Source: Shinisaurus crocodilurus (lineage: Eukaryota > Chordata > Lepidosauria > Squamata > Shinisauridae). From it: a stretch of DNA of 64,000 bases. The notes beneath the pieces are model-generated. The model worked only from the letters and a program-made list of their open reading frames with translations. It did not search any database and had not been told where the DNA came from. The stretch spans positions 4,092,001 through 4,156,000 of the forward strand of contig CM037878.1 of assembly GCA_021292165.1 (NCBI GenBank), in the 5' to 3' direction. Made by a program: the position numbers and the translations under genes. Shown piece by piece: positions 21,821 through 32,322 of the stretch; the stretch's first letter is position 1; the number at the start of each line of letters is the position of its first letter.

Positions 21821-21907
21821 CTAGGGAGAGGAATTTTTGAGTATTTTTGAGTATTTTTAGGGGAGAGGGGCCCCCCCTCAGTGTTAGCTTTGCATCTTAT
21901 CAGGTTT

Positions 21908-22070
21908 ATAGATTCATATAGAGTTGGAAGGGGCCTTCAAGGCCATCGAGTCCAACCCGCTGCTCCATGCAGGAAACTAGAGGAGGGGGTCTCCCATCCA
22001 AGTAATAACCGGGCCTGACCCTGCTTAGCTTTCCACGCTCAGACAAGCTGAGCCAGCGTGAGCCACAGGA
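21908..22070 (-). mobile_element. 5S-rRNA-headed SINE with CR1 tail, copy 2
   Basis: This has the same structure as 682-835: minus-strand 5S-like GGAAAGCTAAGCAGGGTC and CGGTTATTACTTGGATGGGA, then CR1 terminal sequence ending AACTCTATATGAATCTA. It starts about 90 bp from CR1 copy 4 but is a separate insertion. Confidence 0.78.
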
Positions 22071-23067
22071 GATTCCTGACCTAGTGCCTCCTGCTCGAAT
22101 TGTATATTAGTAAATTAAGAAAGGATGAGATTCCAAAAACAGTAGAGAAATCTCCAGGGCTTCCTTGGCACAAGGAAACTGAGCTGCCCTGGAAATCTTG
22201 GGGAACCACTCTGGGAAATGTGGGGCAGAGAGGGCTGAAAAATATGGGTTTCTTCTCCTCTGGTTCCTGGTGCCAAAGGATGCCCCACTTCCCACCACAT
22301 AAATGAGGCAGGGAGGAGTGGTGAAATCCAGCCAGCCGCTGGGAGCATTCTGTGCGTCACACTTGCTCCATGACCAGGCGAGGGAAGGAAAACAACAGGC
22401 TGCCTAGGAGAGCATGTGCATGTTTCGCCATCCGCAGCAAATAACATTGGTAACTGAATCCCCAACATCTCTCTGCAAGTGGTTAGGAACTGGCATCTTT
22501 CTCTTGCCCCACAGCACCCCCTCTGCCCCCTTCCCCAAAAAACATTACTCCCTCCACTGGAACTATAACACAGACCGGGGGGGGGGGAGCTTTAAGGATT
22601 TCTCATTCCAGCTCTGCAGGTCTCAGGAGTTGCCAAGCTCTCGAGATCCATTTCGTAAGCATGCGAAAGATGCCGGCACTTTATGTACCCATTCGGAGAT
22701 TCAGGATTAAACGCAGTCCCGGGAGTGAGTTCTAACACACCGAGGCATCCTCAGAATGCCAGGAACACAAAGGGGTTGTGTTACACCACAGGCAGACGGA
22801 CCGACCCCGTGGAATGCTGCCAAGATCTCGAGGATAAACAGAGAGAGACACAAACGGGGAGGAAGAGGTTGGGTGTCTTTTGCTGGAAACGGAGCAAAGT
22901 CGCTCACAACTAACCTACTATTAATCTTGCTTGTTCACACACACACATACACAACCCTTCAGAGTCTACACATGGATTGCAAATTCCTCGGTGCAGGGAC
23001 CCGTAAACGAATAATAAATGCAACAGAAGGTTTGGGTTAGTTCGAATCAATGTGGGACACTTAAGGG

Positions 23068-23230
23068 AAGGGCCGTAGCTCTTTGGTAAAGTCCCTGCGT
23101 TGCATACAGAAGGTCCCAGGTTTGATCTCCGGGAGCATCTCCAGGTAGGGCTGGGAAAAATCTCTGCCTGAAACCCTGGAGAGCCACGGCTTCCAGTCAG
23201 TGTCTGTCGACAATACTGGGCTAGACCCTT
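23068..23230 (+). mobile_element. tRNA-derived SINE, copy c
   Basis: GTAGCTCTTTGGTAAAGTCC and GGTTTGATCTCC boxes, followed by TGCCTGAAACCCTGGAGAGC and GACAATACTGGGCTAGA. Truncated at the 3' end. Confidence 0.78.
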
Positions 23231-23539
23231 CATATTCCCAGTCTCCTGGGACCTCTTCTTAGTCCTCAGCCTGCCTCACAAAGCCACCCCTGCCCCATGA
23301 GGTTTTAATCCCAGCAGCCACGTTCCCTTCCCTCACAGAAGACGGACTGCAAACATTCTGACAGGTTTGTTCCCTGAGCAGCTGGAATGCCATCAAACTT
23401 CCCATGCATTCATCACACCCCAGCTGAGCCTATTGGAGTCAGAGGCTTCACTGCCACACCACACGTGCAATACAATATAGGAGCCGATCATGCCAACAAA
23501 TGCTGGGGGTACCCAGCTCAAGCAACAGACTTTCAAAGG

Positions 23540-24067
23540 ATACATCTAGAAGCTGGCGCTAGTGCAGAAGGCAGCAGCTTGGCTATTGTCAGAACTGCAC
23601 TGGCTACCTATTCGCTACCAGGTCAGGTTTAAGGCTCTGGTATTTGTATACAAAGCCCAAAACAACTTGGGACCAGGTCACCTGAGAGAGCGCCTCCTCC
23701 CATACCAACCTGCCTGGTCGCTGAGGTCATCAGATGGCATGCTCCTGGTGGTTCCTCATGGACCTTTGGAGTCCACCAGGAGAAGGGCCTTCAGTGTGGT
23801 GGCTCCATTTCTGCAGAACTCCCTGCCTCTGGAGGTCAGGCAGGCTCCGCCATTGTGCTGCTTTTGGCGCCTGCTGAAGACCTCCTTGTTCCGGGAAGCC
23901 TTCTCTGCTCTTCACCCACCAATGTAATTTTAGTTTGTTTTCAATGTATTATTTTTGTTTCTTTTATCTGTTTTTGTCTTTTTATTGTTCACTGCTCTGG
24001 AATCTGCTTGATGTGGAGCCAGTATACAAATACTGTAAATAATAATAATAATAACAATAATAATAAT
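23540..24067 (+). mobile_element. L2-type LINE 3' end
   Basis: Translates as LLSELHWLPIRYQVRFKALV, then AQNNLGPGHLRERLLPY and RRAFSVVAPFLQNSLP, the C-terminal layout of L2-like LINE proteins. It ends with an AAT-rich tail after GTGGAGCCAGTATACAAA. Confidence 0.7.
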
Positions 24068-25137
24068 GGATACCAGTGGAAAACTGGGGAAACTGTGTGG
24101 AAAGGTGTGATCAAATTGGTCCAGACATCCCTTGAATGAGAAAGTAGGTCACCCTTTTAATGAATGCTGTCGTCACAGAAAGGTCATGGATTTGTCATCG
24201 GCAGATGCAAATCTTTGGAGACAGGTGTGTCAAGGGACTACTCCAAATGGAACTTGGGGTTTTCCTGAACAATATCAGCCACCAGGATATGAGGCAGGCA
24301 GACGCTCTCCAGTGCTCTGAATTTCAGATCCCACACCGCTGCTTCACACCCCATGGTTCCAGTCGCATCCTACTCCCGGCCTCTTCAGCACACTTCCTAG
24401 ATCCCATAAACCTCGTCTCCTGCACCCCTCTTTCCATCGCTCCCTTGCTTCTTCTAATCTTCCTTTTCCACGTCTTCAGTCTCTCACGCTCCCCTTCTCT
24501 TAGGCCTCTGTCCTGTCCAGCATAGAATGGAGCTCCTAAAGCACTTGGAAGAAGTTTGGTGTGTTTTTTTATAACAGCCTTCAGATGCTTTCTAAGACAT
24601 AGAATGGAAGGACAGAGACAGATCTGCTCTGGAGTGAGAGAGTTCTGGACCACGGGGGCCACCACTTGGGCATGGGCAGACATCTCCTCCCCCAAAATCT
24701 CCCTACCCTTATCAGAATTCTGTTTGCTCTCCTTGAAATTCCAAGCACGAGCCTCCAAATTCACATTGAGATTCTGCTTTAGGTGGGAATCCGGTGGCGA
24801 TTCTGCTCTTGACCACAGGCAGTAGTGAGTCACACAGCTTGGGCACGAGCCAAAACCACCCACTGAGTTGTCATTCTTCCAAGGACTCATTAATGGGTGA
24901 AACTCTACGCCACACCGCATCCTGCCTGTGGCTGGGGAAGGCCTTCGTGCCATGATGACCAAAGCTTTATTTGACATGAGTTGGGGACCTTTTCCATTCT
25001 GAGGGCCAATTTGGCTTCAGGCAAGCAGGATGGGGAGCGTATGCCAGCCGTGGGTGGAGCCACAGCCCAAAGTGGGTGGGGCCACACACACCCCTGCTAG
25101 CAGGTAGCTCCAATGTGCTTGCCTGGAGCCCATAGAC

Positions 25138-25272
25138 CAGTGTTCTCCAACCTTGGGTCCCCAGATGTTTTTGGCCTACAACTCCCAGCATGCCCCAGCC
25201 AGCGTAGCTGGCTGGGGCATGCTGGGAGTTGTAGGCCAAAAACATCTGGGGACCCAAGGTTGGAGAACACTG
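25138..25272. mobile_element. Foldback element F1, copy 1
   Basis: A nearly perfect 135-bp palindrome (CAGTGTTCTCCAACCTTGGG to CCCAAGGTTGGAGAACACTG) with the turn in AGCCAGCGTAGCTGGCTG. Flanks CCATAGAC and CCTTACAC match at 6 of 8 and both have TA at positions 4-5. Confidence 0.88.
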
Positions 25273-26339
25273 CCTTACACACACACACACACACACACAC
25301 ACCATTCGCAACCCCCTTCACTCACACACCCATGCTACCTGTTCCACATGCAGGGTAAGCCAGACAGGTGGCACTGAGGGGTCTCGATCTGTGGATGAAG
25401 CAAGGGCGTAGGGAGAAGAGATTCAGATTTGTTAGGCACAGGGAACCTTTTGAGAGAAGCTGGGCCCATACAGAAGGACCAGGCTCCACTTGAGCCGAAA
25501 TGGAAGCAGATTCTGCAGGTGCAGAGCACTAAAAAAAGTGGTGGCAGCGGAGCAGCTTTTCGACTGACCCCTGGCCAGGGATGGGAGAACGAGCCGAGTT
25601 TGGGCTCCTCTAAGTTCTTGGCTTTCCACCTCATTGCTCATCTTGCCTTGCCGACTGTGAGCATCTTTCTTTTCTTTCTTTCTTTCTTTCTTTTCAAACA
25701 AGAGAAGTGCACATTTTCAAACACAAAGAATGCATGCTTTTCCAAGCATGCACCCCAAATTCACACATTTCCGCCACGAAAAATGCATTTTTGGGGAGAA
25801 ATGTGCATTTTCGGAAGTGCACCCTTGTGCAAGTGTGGCTTTTGAACACGACTTGGGAAATTGCAAAACGTTCCCAAGAATGACACTTTTGCTCATGTTC
25901 AGGATTGGGAATGAGACATGATCGTACAATTTGTGAACAGGAACAAACTCTCATGCATCCCTGCCCTTGGGCAAAAGCTGGCAGGAACTGGGCAGCATCC
26001 TGGTTCAGGATGAAATATCTCTAGGGGAAGAGGGTGATATTTTTCCCCTGAGCATCCAAATGGGGATTGGGTAGAAGAACTAAGCAACGAGATTATGTTA
26101 GGGCAGCCTTCCCCAAGCTGGTGTCTGTCTTCCAGATCTTTCTGGATTACAACCACCTAAAGTAATTTAGTAATGGGGACATGCAGTCATCCCCCTGACC
26201 ACAATGCTCAATGTGATCTTGACATGTCAAACGAAATCAGGGGTGTATCCATTGAGTTCTAGTAATGGGTGATTTCCATTACCTTCACATAGACTGGTTA
26301 AGGGAGCCATCCTATGGAATTCTCCTAATTCCATCTTGA

Positions 26340-26935
26340 ATCTCATTCTGACTCAAGTCCATATCAGACTGCAAACTTTGTTTCTTTCTTTTTGCATGAA
26401 AATCCATGCATCTTTTCCATCCGTATTTTTCCAAATGTACACATCAATTGTGCGCATTTTTTAAATATATGCATTTTGAAATCAGGGCCGGTGCTACCAT
26501 TAGGCCAACTAGGCAGCCGCCTAGGGTGCAGGGCTAAAGGGGGCACCTGAAACGCCTTGAAAAAAAATACAGCGCTCTCAAGTGGGAAGGGGGCGCGCGC
26601 TAAATATCTGATCTTGCCTAGGGCACCAAACTGCCTTGCACCAGCCCTGTTTGAAATACCCTTTAATCATGGAAGAATGTGTGCATTTTTGAAATGTACA
26701 CATTCCTCCATGATTAAAGCATACTTGTGTACATTTTTAAATGTATGCATTTCTGAAATCTATGCATGCTGTCACACATTTTTGTTTGTTTGTTTTTTAG
26801 TCCGTGAATCACACTGCAAGCTTGGAAATGTACGGACTTCGACCCCAGATTGTGTCTGAGTCTGTGTTTGGTCCGGAAGATGCAAACTGGGTAAAATCCT
26901 GATCAGAAATGAGCTGAAACCAATTCCGCATACAT
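26340..26935. repeat. AT-rich interspersed repeat (ATGTGCA family) with H1 inserted
   Basis: TGTGTGCATTTTTGAAATG and GTACACATTCCTCCATG motifs in direct and inverted order (GAAATGTACACATTCCTCC versus its partner GGAAGAATGTGTGCATTT). The H1 MITE 26483-26649 lies within it with a perfect duplication. Confidence 0.5.
26483..26649. mobile_element. hAT-like MITE family H1, short copy
   Basis: 167 bp from CAGGGCCGGTGCTACC to GCCTTGCACCAGCCCTG with perfect 8-bp duplication TTTGAAAT (26475-26482, 26650-26657). It lies inside an AT-rich interspersed repeat. Confidence 0.85.
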
Positions 26936-28150
26936 CCCTAGGACCCACAGGGAAGAAGCTCCCCCCCCATGCCCCGTTACCATGAAATCTAAAGGGCAGT
27001 TCAGTTTGCATCTGTGCTTCACATCCTGCTTTCCACCCAGTAGCGGTGTTGCTGGGCACTTAAAAGATCTGGAGCCCCTGCCCATTACAAGCATATCTGC
27101 ATGAAATCTGCATATGGTAATGCATAGCTATATATGCAAATTCAGAAATAATTACTAGAATTTATTCAAATTTCACAGGAGGCAAAGCCAGCCAATTAAT
27201 TTCTCATCCGAATAATCTCAAATAAAATAAATTCTTCAATTAATTTGCACCCTGCCCCAGATCATCCCAAAACCAATGGAAAAAGTTTTTTCTTTCTTTC
27301 TAAGCTTAACTGGTATGCAGGGGAAGATTATTTTGGGGGCGTGTGCCCAGAATACCAGAAATACGTTCCTCCTGGGGTTTATGCAGCAAGTATTTGGGTT
27401 TATTAAAAAGAGTAGCACCTGACAGCAGTTCAAGTTAATGGAAATGAAAAGTTTGGGGCGATGTGACAAGTCAGGGGCTCAGATGCAAGTGATCTGTTAC
27501 TCTCCGAAGGAACGCTGCCTATAAACCACCTCCCTGCTTGCCCACAAACTCTGCTTAACGGTTCCTTCATCACTTGAAGCATGAACACATTTCATTCTTG
27601 CTGAATCGGATGTTTTGTTGGAAACCACTTGTGCGAGAAATCCATCCCATCCAAGCAAAAGAAACGCTTCTCCTCCTCCGCCCTCCACCAACGCACCTCA
27701 CGCCACCCATTAGGCACATGAGAAGAAGAAGAAAAACTAAAAAGGGACAACTCTCAAATGTTCCCCAGAGCTGGATGAAAGGACTTTGAGACGAACAAAC
27801 AACTCGCCGCTTTGCTCTTGACATTTTTCCACAAGGGGATCCGATTACTAACATTTTTATAAGCAGGAGTGCAGATGGGGAGATAATTTGGGAAGGAGAA
27901 AATATTGTTTATGACCTGAACAAGTGTGGTTTGAAATCCATGGCTGGGAGTTCATGTTTCACTCCACAGGGAGAGGGAAGCACGTACTGCTCACTTCCTG
28001 TTTACATTAAGGGACAAGGAATCCAGGATTGAATAATCTCACTTTCGCACCATGATCTTTATCTGACACCCATCTCCCCCACGTTTCTCCATTTTGGAAT
28101 CCACCCCCCATCATATATAACTTTGGCCTTCTCTACCCTGGGTTTTACTG

Positions 28151-28478
28151 CAGATATAGGATGGCCATGTGTCCTCTTTTACAGAGGACAGTCCTCCAGT
28201 TGAAGGGGCCCTGTATTTGATGGGCTGTCCTATCCAATCCCGGTTCAAAGATACTGTTACCCATCGACAGTTGGCACCTGGACAAGCAGACTGAACAGGT
28301 GGGCACGTAGGTCATCTGGTCACAACTGTCCACACTATGGCGGGATGTACTGTATTTCTATTTAAATTATTATAATAATTTCTAAATTTGCATTTATACA
28401 TATAAATCAGCATATAGAAATTGTATGCAAATTGATGTCATCTTGTGTCCTCTTTCTTGGTGATTCATAAGTGGCCAC
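28151..28478. mobile_element. hAT-like MITE 'GTGTCCTCT', copy 2
   Basis: About 330 bp from AGGATGGCCATGTGTCC to GATTCATAAGTGGCCAC, homologous to 491-1000 without the SINE insertion. Confidence 0.6.
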
Positions 28479-28904
28479 ACTATCAGTATCATCAATTTGA
28501 GGCGTAGGGATGTCACCGTTCTGTGTGGGGTTTTTTTTGCATTCACAAACGGTGAGCCGGAGAGAGCTAAAGGAGAACGTTTGCGAACAGACTCGCGTGA
28601 GCCGAACAAGGCGAGTTCGCACTGAGGGACATGATGCACTTCAGGGCTGTGTGAACAGCCAGTTCTGTGAGTCTCAAAACTTCAAAATAAATAAATAAAA
28701 GCAGCCCCTCTGGGCTGCAATTAGGAGTGGAGCATGGGTGCATGGGAAGTGGGTGCTTAACTCTCTCCCTGCTGGGGCTTTTCCCACAGGGAAAAAAAAC
28801 AGCTCAGGGAAGCGGTTGTTCTGAACATAAGATGACGGGATGACCATATCTGTTCTATTGAGGGTGGATGTGTGGGAAATAAGTATTATTGATGTTTTTT
28901 TAAA

Positions 28905-29130
28905 AAAAATTACACTTATAACCCGCCTTTTTAAGGAACCCAAGGTGGCGTACATAACTCTCCTCCTCTCCATTTTATCCTCACGACAACCCTGTGAGGT
29001 TGGTTAGGCTGAGTGTCCACGACTGGCCCAAAGTCACCCAGTGAGCTTCATGGCTGAGTGGGGACTTGCACCTGAGTCTCCCGAGTCCCAGCCCAACACT
29101 CTCACCACTACGCCACACTGGCTCTCTACC
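28905..29130 (-). mobile_element. MIR-like tRNA-SINE with L2-type end
   Basis: Minus strand: GCCAGTGTGGCGTAGTGGTG head, TGACTTTGGGCCAGTC core and an AACCTCACAGGGTTGTCGTG region, ending in a CCGCC...GGG-type L2-like tail. Confidence 0.65.
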
Positions 29131-29443
29131 AGGCTCTCCATTAAAATGTGTTTATTTTTTATTATTGTGTGTGTATATATATCACCAAGACTGTGAATAG
29201 CAGAAGAATCAGTGAGAAATGAATCGTAGTATGAGCAGAAAGTAACTGTCCTTTGATTTTGCCTGAAATTATCCAGGACAGAAGCCCAAACTCAGCTGGT
29301 ATAATCAAATTAATATTTTACCCTGAAGTTATCATAGGAGTAAAACAAACAAACAAAAGGTGTGTGTGTTAATTAGACCTTGCTACTACCCTAGCTCCCA
29401 CCCCTTTACCATCATCTTATTAACTTGTCCTCTTACAGCCCAC

Positions 29444-29597
29444 CTGACAGATGGTGCTAAACCTCTGGCTGATGTTCTTCACTGGATGCTCTGTGAATGT
29501 TGCGTAAGGAACATCTGTGGCCCAGGGGTTCCATCGTGACAGGAACGTCGGTTCTTGCCGTTTGTCCCAGAAGATCCGCAGGCCTTCTCCTTCTCTC
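29444..29597 (-). CDS. TPRG1: TPRG1 internal coding exon (RWNPWATDVPYATFTEHP exon)
   Basis: The minus-strand acceptor is ...CACTTTCTAG before 29597 and the donor after 29444 is GTGGGC. The 154 nt hold one base completing the split codon from the previous exon plus 51 codons. The product reads REGEGLRIFW, DKRQEPTFLS, RWNPWATDVPYATFTEHP and NISQRFSTICQ. The tryptophan-rich RWNPW and YATFTEHP blocks are signatures of the TPRG1 family. The exon ends in phase 0, matching the phase-0 start of the last exon. It is free of stops. A truncated tRNA-SINE starts only about 30 bp upstream of its acceptor (29627-29771). Confidence 0.92.
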
Positions 29598-29626
29598 CTA
29601 GAAAGTGAAACATTTTGATAGGTGAG

Positions 29627-29771
29627 ACATAGGAACATCGGAAGCTGCCTAATCCTGAGTCAGACCCTGCTTGGTCCTTCTAGCCCGGAATTGTTGACAC
29701 TGACTGGCAGCAGCTCTCCAGGGTTTCAGGCAGGATTCTTTCCAAGCCCTACCTGGAGGCCGGGGATCGTT
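29627..29771 (-). mobile_element. tRNA-derived SINE, copy d, head missing
   Basis: The minus-strand body (CCTGAAACCCTGGAGAGC) is present and the tRNA-like head is lost where X-family sequence begins. Confidence 0.72.
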
Positions 29772-29903
29772 TCCCCAGATCGGCTCATGAGAACACAAGT
29801 TGAGCCGGGGAAAAGGTAGGGCAGGCGGAGCTCGGGGGTCGAGCCCGGCGAGTTCATCAGACTTCCACTTCTCAATCAAGCTCCGTGCACAACCCTACGT
29901 AGG
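29771..29903. repeat. X-family fragment fused to a tRNA-SINE fragment
   Basis: GTTGAGCCGGGGAAAAGGTA and GAGCTCGGGGGTCGAGC match the reverse complement of 5700-5830. The left edge joins the SINE fragment at 29627-29771 without a gap. Confidence 0.5.
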
Positions 29904-29911
29904 GATGGGAG

Positions 29912-30403
29912 TCATAGAATCATAGAATCATAGAAAAGTAGAGTTGGAAGGGGCCTACAAGGCCATCGAGTCCAACCCCCTGCTCAATGCAGGAATCCAG
30001 GTCAAAGCATCTCTGACAGATGTCTGTCCAGCCGCACCTTGAATGCCTCCAGACTGGGAGAGCCCACCACCTCCCTAGGTAGTTGATTCCATTGTCTTAT
30101 TGCTCTGACAGTCAGGAAATTTTTCCTGATGTTTAGGTGGAATTTGGGTTCCTGTAACTTGAGCCCATTATTCCGTGTCCTGCAAACTGGGATGAACGAG
30201 AAGAGATCTTTGCCCTCCTCTGTGTGACATCCCTTCAAGTACTGGAAGAGTGCTATCATATCTCCCCTCAGTCTCCTCTTCTGAAGGCTAAACATGCCCA
30301 GTTCTTTCAGTCTCTCCTCATAGGGCCTTGTTTCCAGTCCCTTTATCATCCTTGTTGCCCTCCTCTGAACCCTCTCCAGTTTGTCTATGTCCTTCTTAAA
30401 GTG
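29912..30403 (-). mobile_element. CR1 LINE, 5'-truncated copy 5
   Basis: About 490 bp of CR1 3' end with tail; open frame from [18 protein letters not shown] to LSEML. Truncated at about 30403. It lies just upstream (in gene orientation) of the TPRG1 RWNPW exon. Confidence 0.92.
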
Positions 30404-31764
30404 AGAGTCCTCCACTCTCACACAGGTATATTACGTCCAAGGTGGCTAGGAATAAAGGGAAGACCCCATGATGCTCAGTTCTCTTGGATGCATCACAGAT
30501 GCATGGGAGAATTTAACCACCACCACCCTGCAACCTGCATCACTGCTCCCCCACCTCTGCTAAGTGGAGACCCCCCCCCCCCAGTCTATGTCAGGATATG
30601 CACAGCAGGCTTGGAGGAATCTTCAAGGCACTGGAAGGCTGTCAATGACATTACTGGGGCACACCAGGAGGACCTGATTTCATGGGACTCTCAAAATGGG
30701 ACCCCAAAACAGGACCTCCCCAAACTGCCCGCTGGATCCAGTCCTAGATGAAACAGGCCCCATGATGAGATAAGGTGGTTGTGAAGTCAGTAGTAGTGGT
30801 TGGATAAATGGAATATGTGGGTTGTTGGCATTTGAGAAGACATTATGGGAACTCACAAATTTAAAGGAACCAGACAACTGTTGGTTTAAAGTGTGTGTTG
30901 TTGGGGTTGCCTTTTAAAAAAAATGTATCAGTAGGTTCACTTTGAAAACAATTGCTGCTGCTGTTTTATTTTTTTCTTTAGAACACTCTAATCTTTAAAA
31001 AGAGACAGATTAGATGTATGGGGAAGGGGAGACAAAAAGATCAGGTTTCCCATTTCAAATATAATTACTGAAAGCCTCCCAAACACCTCTGCTGTGGGTG
31101 CCAAAACTCTGGCTTGGGTTTGTATTGTCTGTGAAAATCAAATAAATCCCCATTTCTCCCTCCCTGCAGTGATCACATAAACACACGAACTCCATCACGG
31201 GGTCCCAACTTCTGAAACTGGGAAAGCAAAGGCATTGCAGGGACAAAGAATGTTCAAGTGCCAGCTTTTCTGTTCAGAAAGCACCTGGCTCTGTAGACAG
31301 ATGGGAAACAAAACAAGAGAGGGAAACTTCCCCTGCTCCCTTGCTAGCTCCCAATGAGCATTTCAAGACTCAAGACGCTCTCCCTTGGTAGAATTTCTGC
31401 AGTTTCCCCCAAGTCAGTGCTCACCAACTATGTTGGGCTACAGCACCCATCATCCCCAGATAATGGGAACTGTATTCCATCATATCTGGAGGGCACCAGG
31501 TTGGGGTACAACAGGGGTGCAGACGTCTTAGGAGACCTGCAGCACCAGGTCGGCAGGCCAGATTTGACTCACACGTGCCTGGGGTTCAACACCCTTGTTG
31601 AAAGGTGCCTTAAACTGGGACCAGAAGTGACTACTCTAGGCAACCAGTGCAGGCCTTTTAAAACTGGAGTAACGTGTCACTCATTCATGGTCTCTGTGGC
31701 TGAACAAAAATCTTCTATGTGAATCGTAGTTCAGTTGTGGACCACAAGCTTTGGATATAGAAGG

Positions 31765-31865
31765 GTGTTGTGATCGCACTCATTTCCTACTTGTGGGATC
31801 CTGTTGGCCACTGTGTGGACATAATGCTGGACTAGATGGACTCCTGGTCTGTGATTGGTCACTGG
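31765..31865 (+). repeat. CR1/L3-like repeat 3' fragment
   Basis: CTACTTGTGGGATCCTGTTG and AATGCTGGACTAGATGGACT match the 15.4-kb copy. Confidence 0.55.
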
Positions 31866-32014
31866 GCTATATGTCCTCTCAGATCCCGAACTCAAGAACT
31901 TTGATGATGTTGACAAGGATCGGCGTGACTACTGCGCCAGGGACAAACTGCACTGGAAGCGATACCGGACCAAAAAAGAGAAGTCATTAAATTGGACATT
32001 AAAATGGAATAGAC

Positions 32015-32322
32015 CAGTGTTCTCCAACCTTGGGTCCCCAGATGTTTTTGGCCTACAACTCCCAGCATGCCCCAGCCAGCTACGCTGGAGTTGTAGGCCA
32101 AAAACATCTGGGGACTTGGAGAACACTGCGGTAGGGACATAGTTGGGCCATCAACCTGAGCTTCAAGTGTCCAAGTTGGATCACGTCTGCTGATGCCGCA
32201 GAATTTCACAGTTAGTCAGCTTGCTGCTTGAACTTTGCCAGTTCCTAATGCCCACCTTTTTAACCAGCATGCTGGGAGTTGTAGGCCAAAAACATCTGGG
32301 GACCCAAGGTTGGAGAACACTG
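32015..32322. mobile_element. Composite foldback element F1, copy 2, with captured DNA
   Basis: 308 bp flanked by a perfect 8-bp duplication GAATAGAC (32007-32014, 32323-32330). It consists of a palindrome (32015-32128), then CGGTAGGG and about 130 bp of non-F1 sequence (32129-32267), then one F1 arm (32263-32322). The non-F1 part is the reverse complement of 38550-38689, which directly abuts F1 copy 3, with one mismatch noted. Confidence 0.88.

Larger units (their letters stand above)
20609..29443 (-). other. TPRG1: TPRG1 intron, 8.8 kb
   Basis: The intron between the penultimate and last TPRG1 exons contains a CR1 copy, a 5S-headed SINE, tRNA-SINEs, an L2-type 3' end, a perfect foldback element, an H1 MITE and AT-rich repeats. 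About 24.1-25.0 and 27.1-28.1 kb show no recognisable structure or coding. Confidence 0.85.

Noticed and set aside
24324..24977. 217-residue minus-strand frame in the TPRG1 intron
   Set aside because: No family resemblance, no splice context, and competing open frames on the other strand.
25138..25272. Transcription terminator or CRISPR-like palindromes
   Set aside because: The long palindromes are dispersed with 8-bp target duplications in a vertebrate genome; there is no regular spacer structure.
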